Below, piece by piece: positions 58,616 through 64,000 of a DNA stretch of 64,000 bases. Each line of letters starts with the position of its first letter. Positions within the stretch are counted from its first letter, which is position 1. This DNA is from Lentisalinibacter orientalis (lineage in GTDB: Bacteria; Pseudomonadota; Gammaproteobacteria; Steroidobacterales; Woeseiaceae). A program made the translations under genes and the position numbers. The DNA lies in assembly GCF_040706535.1 (NCBI RefSeq), contig NZ_JAPDRJ010000004.1, positions 1-64,000 on the forward strand, written 5' to 3'. The notes below the pieces were generated by a model. It saw only the letters and a program-made list of their open reading frames with translations, made no database searches and was not told the origin of the DNA.

Positions 58616-59059
58616 ATGGCGAACAAGCGCTCCACCCGCATGCAGCCGGTGCACGACGTGGCCAGTGCCGAGGAGCAGGACCTCTCCCGCGAACTGGGCA
58701 GGGCCGAACGCACGCTCCAGGAGCAGATCGGCCGGCTGCAGGAACTGCGCAAGCACCGCGAGGAATACGCGGCGAAAAGCCGGGAGAGCGAAGCCGTGGG
58801 TTCGAGCCGGTGGCGGGACTACCGGCTGTTCCTGGACCGGCTGAACCAGGCGATCGTCATGCAGGAGGGCATCATCGCCGACTGGCGTCGCCGGCGGGAC
58901 GCCCTGCGGCGGCAATGGCAGGTGAAGCGCCAGCGGCTGGAGTCGCTGGACCGCATCATCGACCGCTACCGGCGCAACGAACTCCGCGAAGAGGAGCGTC
59001 GGGAGCAGCGGGCCGTGGATGCCGAGGCGCGCCCCCGCCAGGTGTTCGGTGAAGACTAG
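58616..59059 (+). CDS. fliJ: FliJ: flagellar export chaperone
   Basis: The 147-residue protein is a single long coiled coil (EQDLSRELGRAERTLQEQIG, LQELRKHREEY, RQWQVKRQRLESLDRIIDR), as expected for FliJ, the stalk of the export ATPase. ATG at 58616 begins one base after the fliI stop. Confidence 0.92.
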   Translation: MANKRSTRMQPVHDVASAEEQDLSRELGRAERTLQEQIGRLQELRKHREEYAAKSRESEAVGSSRWRDYRLFLDRLNQAIVMQEGIIADWRRRRDALRRQWQVKRQRLESLDRIIDRYRRNELREEERREQRAVDAEARPRQVFGED

Positions 59060-59063
59060 GCTC

Positions 59064-59078
59064 TGGCACGCTTCTTGC
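59064..59078 (+). promoter_or_regulatory. Sigma-54 promoter of fliK
   Basis: TGGCAC at 59064-59069, five bases, TTGC at 59075-59078; consensus -24/-12 element just after the fliJ stop, about 40 bases before the fliK start. Confidence 0.85.
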
Positions 59079-59116
59079 TCCTGTCCGGATGGATCACACA
59101 AGACGGGAGCGGTCCC

Positions 59117-60673
59117 TTGATCGAAAACATGCTGAACATGCGGCCCGGTGAGGGCTTCGCGACGGGCTCCGGCCCCGTGAAACTGCGCGCTGCGGCCGCC
59201 GATGGGTCGGCCGGAACGCCGTTCCGGATCCCGGCGCTGGCCAACCCTGGCGCTCCCGGTTTGCCGGCAAACGGCTTCCGCCCGGACGGCAACGCCTTGC
59301 CGCCCGGTGATACTCCGGACGGGAGCCTGCGCAGGCTGGGGAACCTGTTCCCGGGCGACGCCCGGGATCCGGCGGCGGTCTCGACCCGGCAGATGCTCGA
59401 GCAGGCCGCGGTCCGTCTCGGCGGCGAGGCGGGCGGGCGGGGTCGGATTGCCGGCGCGCAGATCGTCGGGGAGGAGGCGGCCGCTGCGGCTGTCGCCGGA
59501 GGCATCGAACCGGCAGGCACGGCGCTGCCGACAGACCTGCTGCCCGACCTGGAACTGGAGTTTCCGGCCGCGCCGCTGGAACTCCGACCCGAGGGACTGG
59601 GTCTGGTAACGCCGCCGCTGGACGGTTCTGCCGGCACCGTTGATGCGATCTCTGCGCCGGCCGACGGGATCAGGACGGGCTTGCCGGGTGCGCCGTATGG
59701 CGGTTTGCATCCCGCACTCGCCGATCCGTTGAGCGCTCTGCCCCCGGGTGCCCGGGGATCGGATTGGGCCGGCGCGCTGCCGGCGGGGTCTGCCGGATCG
59801 GTTTCCGCGGGGCTATCGGTAATCCAGGGAATCCAGGGACTGCAGGGATGGCCTGCCGCAGTGATGGCGGGCGACAGCGCGGCCAATAGCGCGGCCAATG
59901 CCCGGGCCGCCGCCGAGACTCTCGCCGCCGGACTGACGTCGCTGAATGGCCAGCCGCCGGGCACGCCGGTGGTGCCGGCGGCGTCCGGCGCGAACGGAAT
60001 GGCGGGTCAGGCGTCCGCGCCGGGCCTGCAGGCCGCGCCTCCGGGGATCGAGGCCATGGCCGGACTCCGTCAGGCCATGGCGGATCTTGCCCGTGACGGT
60101 GGCGGCTCCTCCGCCGACCGGGGCCGCCCGGCGCCAGAGGCCCTGACCCGCACCGACGGGGCAGGCTTCCACTCCACCCTCGGCCTGACGGCGGCATCCC
60201 AGGCCTCGGCGGCCGACCGCCCGATGTTCATGCTGCCGTCGCCGCCGGGGACGCCGGAATTCGCCGACCAGGTGGCCGAGCGGGTGGTCTGGATGGCCGG
60301 CCAGAAGCTGGATCGGGCACAGATCAGGCTCAACCCGGCCCATCTCGGGCCGATCTCCGTCGACGTGAGCGTGGGCGAGGACGGGGCGAATATCACATTC
60401 ACCGCCCAGCACGCGGTGACCCGAGAGGCTCTGGAGCAGGCGCTGCCGCGGCTGCGGGAGATGTTCAGCGGCTCGGGCCTGGCCCTGGCCGGCGCCGACG
60501 TCTCGGGCCAGGGCCCGGACACGCACCGGGGCGGTGACGACGCGGGGACCGCCGCCGGCGGCGAGACGGCGCCGGGTATCGGCGTGAGCGGGGCCGCGGA
60601 CGCCGAGGCGGTCGCCGAGACGCCGGTGCGCTCCGGTCCGGCCGCGCGGGGGCTGATCGACACCTATGTCTGA
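59117..60673 (+). CDS. fliK: FliK: hook-length control protein
   Basis: The 518-residue protein has a long Gly/Ala/Pro-rich disordered N-terminal part, as in the molecular ruler region, and the folded C-terminal FliK domain (ELDRAQIRLNPAHLGPISVDVS-type block, AQIRLNPAHLGPISVDV). It measures hook length and switches export specificity. TTG at 59117 with GGGAG upstream is preferred; ATG at 59129 is possible. A 12-bp repeat (AGCGCGGCCAAT) at 59875-59898 gives AANSAAN. Confidence 0.88.
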   Translation: MIENMLNMRPGEGFATGSGPVKLRAAAADGSAGTPFRIPALANPGAPGLPANGFRPDGNALPPGDTPDGSLRRLGNLFPGDARDPAAVSTRQMLEQAAVRLGGEAGGRGRIAGAQIVGEEAAAAAVAGGIEPAGTALPTDLLPDLELEFPAAPLELRPEGLGLVTPPLDGSAGTVDAISAPADGIRTGLPGAPYGGLHPALADPLSALPPGARGSDWAGALPAGSAGSVSAGLSVIQGIQGLQGWPAAVMAGDSAANSAANARAAAETLAAGLTSLNGQPPGTPVVPAASGANGMAGQASAPGLQAAPPGIEAMAGLRQAMADLARDGGGSSADRGRPAPEALTRTDGAGFHSTLGLTAASQASAADRPMFMLPSPPGTPEFADQVAERVVWMAGQKLDRAQIRLNPAHLGPISVDVSVGEDGANITFTAQHAVTREALEQALPRLREMFSGSGLALAGADVSGQGPDTHRGGDDAGTAAGGETAPGIGVSGAADAEAVAETPVRSGPAARGLIDTYV

Positions 60674-60735
60674 CGGCCGACGCTGGATCGTTGACGCCGG
60701 CGCCAATTTCCCGGCGACGGAAATCCGACGCGCCT

Positions 60736-60766
60736 GAAATTAAATACAATAAAAACATAGGCTTAA
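60736..60766. promoter_or_regulatory. AT-rich tract upstream of the fliL promoter
   Basis: This stretch is almost only A and T in an otherwise very GC-rich region. It ends about 16 bases before the sigma-54 element and could be a bend (IHF) or activator site. Confidence 0.45.
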
Positions 60767-60781
60767 TCGCGTAGATCCGGT

Positions 60782-60796
60782 TGGCATGTCCCTTGC
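60782..60796 (+). promoter_or_regulatory. Sigma-54 promoter of fliLMNOP
   Basis: TGGCAT at 60782-60787, five bases, TTGC at 60793-60796. Confidence 0.82.
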
Positions 60797-60800
60797 ATCC

Positions 60801-60823
60801 ACTCCTGTGGTTTCTACAGGAGT
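60801..60823 (+). promoter_or_regulatory. Hairpin sequestering the fliL Shine-Dalgarno
   Basis: ACTCCTGT 60801-60808 and ACAGGAGT 60816-60823 form a perfect 8-bp stem with a seven-base loop. The AGGAG at 60818-60822 is the ribosome-binding site for ATG at 60831, so it is paired in this hairpin. It starts almost at the predicted transcription start. Confidence 0.6.
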
Positions 60824-60830
60824 GAGGTCG

Positions 60831-61352
60831 ATGGCAGACGAGCAGAACGAGACCCCGGCCAACGAGGAGGCCGCACCCAAGGGCAAGGGGTCCAGGCTGT
60901 TGATTATCGGCGGCGCCGTCGCGCTGCTGGTGGTGGGGCTCGCCGTCGGCGGCTTCATGTCCGGCATGTTCTCGTCGGAGGAGGCCGCCGGAGCCGGTGA
61001 AGAGACCCCCGAGGCCGCGGTAGACGACGGCCCGGCCCTCTACGTCGGCCTGCATCCCCCGCTCACCGTCAACTTCGGCGGCGAAGTGGGCCAGCGCCAT
61101 TTCATGCAGGTCAGCCTGGAATTCATGGCTCGCGAGCAACGCATCGTCGATGCGTTCAAGGAGCACGATGCGGTCATCCGCAACAACCTCCTGCTGCTGC
61201 TCGGCGGCTACGACTACGAGACGGCGACCACCCGGGCCGGCAAGGAGCGGATGCTGGACGACGTTCTGGCCGAGGTGCAGGGCATCCTCAGCGATCGCAT
61301 CGGCGAGCCCGGCGTCCGGGAAGCGTACTTCACGACGCTGGTGGTGCAGTAA
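60831..61352 (+). CDS. fliL: FliL: flagellar basal body-associated protein
   Basis: The 173-residue protein has one N-terminal membrane segment (LLIIGGAVALLVVGLAVGGFM) and the FliL periplasmic domain (YVGLHPPLTVNFGGEVGQRHF, then ILSDRIGEPGVREAYFTTLVVQ). It supports stator function at the motor. First gene of the fliLMNOP unit. Confidence 0.94.
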   Translation: MADEQNETPANEEAAPKGKGSRLLIIGGAVALLVVGLAVGGFMSGMFSSEEAAGAGEETPEAAVDDGPALYVGLHPPLTVNFGGEVGQRHFMQVSLEFMAREQRIVDAFKEHDAVIRNNLLLLLGGYDYETATTRAGKERMLDDVLAEVQGILSDRIGEPGVREAYFTTLVVQ

Positions 61353-61356
61353 GCCG

Positions 61357-62337
61357 ATGAGCGAGAAGGTACTCAGTCAGGACGAAATGGACGCCCTCAT
61401 GGACGGGGTGTCGTCCGGCAAGGTCGAGGTGCAGACGGATACCGGCCCGCTGGACGCGGAGGTCTACGACTACGAGATCCCCGCCCGTAACCAGATCCGC
61501 CGCGGCAGCCTGCCCCGGCTGGATCATCTCAATCGCCAGCTCGCCCGCCGCATGGAGCGCACCCTGATGCGCCAGCTGCGGGTGGAGACCCGCGTGGTGA
61601 CGCGGACCATCGAGACGCTGCGCTTCGAGACCGTCTGCGACGGCTTCCCGACCCCGCCGCTGCTGATGCTGCTGGGCATGAAGCCGCTGACCGGCCCGGC
61701 CCTGATGTTCCTCGACCCGCCGCTGATCAATGCGCTGGTCGACCGCTACTTCGGCGGCGCCAACGGCAACGAGTGCCGGAGCGACCGCGAGACCTATACG
61801 CCGGGCGAGGTGCGCATCAGCGAGATCGTCATGAGCCGGTTCCTCGAGAACATGAAGGAAGTGTGGCGGCCGGTGATCGAGCTCGAACCCGAGATCGTGC
61901 AGACCGAATCGGATCTGCAGCAGCTGCAGGTCGCGGCGCCGAACGATCCGGTGGTGAAGTGCGAGTTCGGCGTGGAGCCGGGCGAGTCCAGCGGCCGCAT
62001 CCAGCTCATCCTGCCGCTCGAGACCATCCTGCCCGTCTTCGACAGCCTGGACGGCGCCGAGCGTTCCGGCGGCGACGCCCAGGACGAGGTCTGGTCCGGG
62101 ATGCTGAGGGAGCACGTGCTCGCCTCCGTCGTGGAGCTGACCAGCGGCATCGGCGACAAGGAACTCTCGCTGGGCGACGTGGCCCGGCTCGCCCCCGGCG
62201 ACATCATCCCGATCAACTCCCCCAAGACGGTGACGCTGAGCGTCGGCGAAACGCCCGTACTCCAGGGCGAGTTCGGCCTGTCGCGGGGACGCAATGCAGT
62301 GCGGACCGGCGTCTGGGTCGCCGCCCGCAAGGACTGA
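61357..62337 (+). CDS. fliM: FliM: motor switch protein
   Basis: The 326-residue protein starts with the CheY-P binding peptide LSQDEMDALMDGV. The middle domain follows (FPTPPLLMLLGMKPLTG, ALVDRYFGGA), with a SpoA-type C-terminus (INSPKTVTLSVGETPVLQGE). It forms the switch complex with FliG and FliN. Confidence 0.96.
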   Translation: MSEKVLSQDEMDALMDGVSSGKVEVQTDTGPLDAEVYDYEIPARNQIRRGSLPRLDHLNRQLARRMERTLMRQLRVETRVVTRTIETLRFETVCDGFPTPPLLMLLGMKPLTGPALMFLDPPLINALVDRYFGGANGNECRSDRETYTPGEVRISEIVMSRFLENMKEVWRPVIELEPEIVQTESDLQQLQVAAPNDPVVKCEFGVEPGESSGRIQLILPLETILPVFDSLDGAERSGGDAQDEVWSGMLREHVLASVVELTSGIGDKELSLGDVARLAPGDIIPINSPKTVTLSVGETPVLQGEFGLSRGRNAVRTGVWVAARKD

Positions 62338-62354
62338 GAGCAAGAGGAAGCATC

Positions 62355-62750
62355 ATGAGTGAGAAGACGGAAAACACCGGCGCCGAGGCGGCGGAAGAGC
62401 AGGCGGCGCCGCCCGCCGCCGAGACCGGCGAGCAGTACTCGCCCGACCGCTTCGAGAAGGGCGCATCGAGCCTCCCCGCCGACAGCGCGGATATCAAGCT
62501 AGACCTGGTGCTGGATGTGCCGGTCACCGTCTCGCTGCGGGTGGGCAACACGAAGATCAGCATCCGCGACCTGATGCGGCTGGTGGAAGGCTCGATCATC
62601 GAGCTCGACCGGCCCGCCGGCGAGCCCATGGACGTGCTGGTGAACGGCACCCTGGTGGCTCACGGCGAGATCGTCGTGGTGAACGACAAGTTCGGCGTGC
62701 GCCTGACGGACGTCGTCAGCCCCAGCGAACGCATCCGCAAGCTGAATTGA
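62355..62750 (+). CDS. fliN: FliN: motor switch protein
   Basis: The 131-residue protein has an acidic, Ala/Glu-rich N-terminal extension and the conserved SpoA domain (LVLDVPVTVSLRVGNTKISI, LVEGSIIELDRPAGEPMDVL, VVNDKFGVRLTDVVSPSERI). It forms the C-ring base. Confidence 0.96.
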   Translation: MSEKTENTGAEAAEEQAAPPAAETGEQYSPDRFEKGASSLPADSADIKLDLVLDVPVTVSLRVGNTKISIRDLMRLVEGSIIELDRPAGEPMDVLVNGTLVAHGEIVVVNDKFGVRLTDVVSPSERIRKLN

Positions 62751-62770
62751 GCCCGCAGGGAGTCGAGCGC

Positions 62771-63235
62771 ATGGAAACCCGTCCCACGTCACGTCCGGTC
62801 CGCGCGATGATTGCAGCCGCCGCGCTGTGGCTCGCCGCCGCACCGGTGCTGGCGGCCGGCGACGGCAAGCCGGCGCCGATGCCCTCGCCGCTGTCGGGGA
62901 CGGAGTTGCTCAGCATGAGCATGAATCTCCTGCTGGTGATCGGCGCCATCCTGCTGTTCGGCTGGATCTACAGCCGCTCCCAGGGGCTGCGCGCCGCGCG
63001 CAACGGGCACTTCCGGGTGCTGGCGGCCCAGCCGCTGGGCGCCAAGGAGAAGGTGGTGCTGCTGCAGGTGGGCGAGCAGCAGGTGGTGGTGGGCATCTCG
63101 CCCGGCGGCATGAATACCCTGCTGGTACCCGAGAAGCCGGTCGTGCCCTTCGCCCCGGCACCCGGCGACGACGAACGCAGCTTCACCGAGCGTCTGCGCG
63201 CCGCGGTGGCGGGCACCACTAGGGAGCGGTCATGA
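62771..63235 (+). CDS. fliO: FliO: export apparatus protein
   Basis: The 154-residue protein has a leader-like segment (AMIAAAALWLAAAPVLAAG), a membrane helix (MSMNLLLVIGAILLFGWIY) and the FliO core (HFRVLAAQPLGAKEKVVLLQ). It helps assemble FliP. ATG at 62771 with AGGGAG upstream is preferred over a TTG at 62747 that overlaps fliN. Confidence 0.92.
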   Translation: METRPTSRPVRAMIAAAALWLAAAPVLAAGDGKPAPMPSPLSGTELLSMSMNLLLVIGAILLFGWIYSRSQGLRAARNGHFRVLAAQPLGAKEKVVLLQVGEQQVVVGISPGGMNTLLVPEKPVVPFAPAPGDDERSFTERLRAAVAGTTRERS

Positions 63236-64000
63236 AGCGGCGCGCCCTGCAAGTGTCGATGCATCTGGCGGCGCTGGCCATGGTGATTGCGGTGCTGATC
63301 GCGGCACCCGTCAACGGCTTCGCAAACGAGGCGACGGCGGCGGACGTCATCGCCGCGGCGGCCGAGTCGGTAAACGAATCGGTGAATGGCTCACCCGCCG
63401 GTGCCGGAGAGAGCTACAGCCTCAGCATCCAGATCCTGGTGCTGATGACGCTGCTGACCCTGCTGCCGGCGGGGCTGCTGTCCATGAGCGCCTTCGTGCG
63501 GATGATCATCGTGCTCTCGATCCTGCGCCAGGCACTCGGCACCGCGCAGACGCCCCCGAACCAGGTGCTGATCGGCATCGCTCTGTTCATGACCTTCTTC
63601 GTGATGACGCCGGTGCTCGACCGCATCTACGACGAGGCGGCGAAGCCGTACATCGACGGCGAGGTGAGCGCGGAGGTGGCGCTCAGCGCCGGCATGGAGC
63701 CGCTGCGCGAGTTCATGCTGCACCAGACCCGCGAGGACGACATCGCGCTGTTCGCCGGCATCGCCGGACGGACGGATTTCGCCTCGGCGGCGGACGTGCC
63801 CACCTCGGTACTGGTGCCGAGCTTCATCGTGAGCGAGCTGAAGACCGCGTTCCAGATCGGCTTCCTCGTGTTCATACCGTTCCTGATCATCGACCTGGTC
63901 GTGTCCAGCGTGCTGATGTCGATGGGCATGATGATGCTCTCGCCCATGCTCATCTCGCTGCCCTTCAAGATCATGCTGTTCGTGCTGGTGGACGGCTGGG
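63232..64000 (+). CDS. fliP: FliP: export gate protein, truncated by the window end
   Basis: The ATG at 63232 overlaps the fliO stop. About 256 residues are visible before the window ends, with a signal-peptide-like N-terminus, then LQILVLMTLLTLLPAGLLSM, FVRMIIVLSILRQALGTAQT and TPPNQVLIGIALFMTFFVM, and later VPSFIVSELKTAFQIGFLVF. This is the FliP pattern. It forms the core of the export gate with FliQ and FliR, which should follow outside the window. Confidence 0.95.
   Translation, partial: MKRRALQVSMHLAALAMVIAVLIAAPVNGFANEATAADVIAAAAESVNESVNGSPAGAGESYSLSIQILVLMTLLTLLPAGLLSMSAFVRMIIVLSILRQALGTAQTPPNQVLIGIALFMTFFVMTPVLDRIYDEAAKPYIDGEVSAEVALSAGMEPLREFMLHQTREDDIALFAGIAGRTDFASAADVPTSVLVPSFIVSELKTAFQIGFLVFIPFLIIDLVVSSVLMSMGMMMLSPMLISLPFKIMLFVLVDGW

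Noticed and set aside
56854..58752. Long open frame antisense to fliH and fliI
   Set aside because: Same reason; its start also depends on the GGN repeat tract.

Overview
This window is a high-GC chromosomal segment, most likely from a gammaproteobacterium outside the enterics. The grounds are a FleQ/FleS/FleR sigma-54 flagellar hierarchy, P- and L-ring genes (Gram-negative), a high-potential iron-sulfur protein, a RimB-RimK-M14 cluster and TonB-dependent receptors. The exact family (a Chromatiales/Ectothiorhodospiraceae- or Woeseia-like lineage) is inference. I see no rRNA, tRNA, CRISPR array, phage or insertion sequence.

The left half (about 1-32.5 kb) is a mosaic of small metabolic units. 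(i) The tail of a His-rich gene, then a 260-bp structured element bounded by a perfect inverted pair of GTAG-type REP sequences. (ii) A leftward amidohydrolase and acyl-CoA ligase pair. (iii) A thiamine uptake operon: promoter, TPP riboswitch whose P1 helix contains the Shine-Dalgarno, TonB receptor, YkoF/MTH1187-like thiamine-binding protein, PnuT permease and a thiamine-kinase-like phosphotransferase. (iv) A ZIP transporter, an AEC transporter, a glyoxalase II-like hydrolase, an M16 peptidase lipoprotein and a histidine phosphatase. (v) A Tat-exported HiPIP with a structured leader, converging on a class II photolyase fused to a renalase-like FAD oxidoreductase. (vi) A lipocalin-like protein, two FAH-family hydrolases and a dienelactone hydrolase. 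(vii) rimB, rimK and an M14 aspartoacylase-like gene. (viii) An orphan molybdopterin hydroxylase large subunit and two unknown exported proteins. (ix) A small CxxC protein and a ZnuD-like receptor. (x) A WS/DGAT acyltransferase with a histone-H1-like tail, converging on an exported amidase.

The right half (about 32.6-64 kb) is one large flagellar island. Leftward: flgA, flgM, flgN. Rightward: flgBCDEFGHIJKL, fliC, flaG, fliD, fliS, fliT, fleQ, fleS, fleR, fliEFGHIJ, fliK, fliLMNO and the start of fliP, which runs off the window. Sigma-54 (-24/-12) motifs precede flgA, flgB, fliD (weaker), fleS, fliK and fliL. Near-perfect sigma-28 motifs precede flgM and fliC. A CRP/Vfr-like palindrome nested in a larger inverted repeat lies upstream of fleQ. 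This is the wiring of a Pseudomonas-type four-tier hierarchy: FleQ drives the FleS/FleR two-component system and early structural genes, and FliA drives flagellin and FlgM.

Two patterns recur and are not explained by the genes. First, imperfect tandem arrays with an 11-12 bp period but unrelated consensus sequences sit at or beside gene ends (1948-1983, 6844-6915, 13911-13970, 19638-19673, 50851-50894), with 9-bp versions inside genes. Second, several leaders carry strong RNA structure that involves the ribosome-binding site (thiamine receptor, fliL) or ends in a T-rich terminator (HiPIP leader, 22.4 kb spacer).
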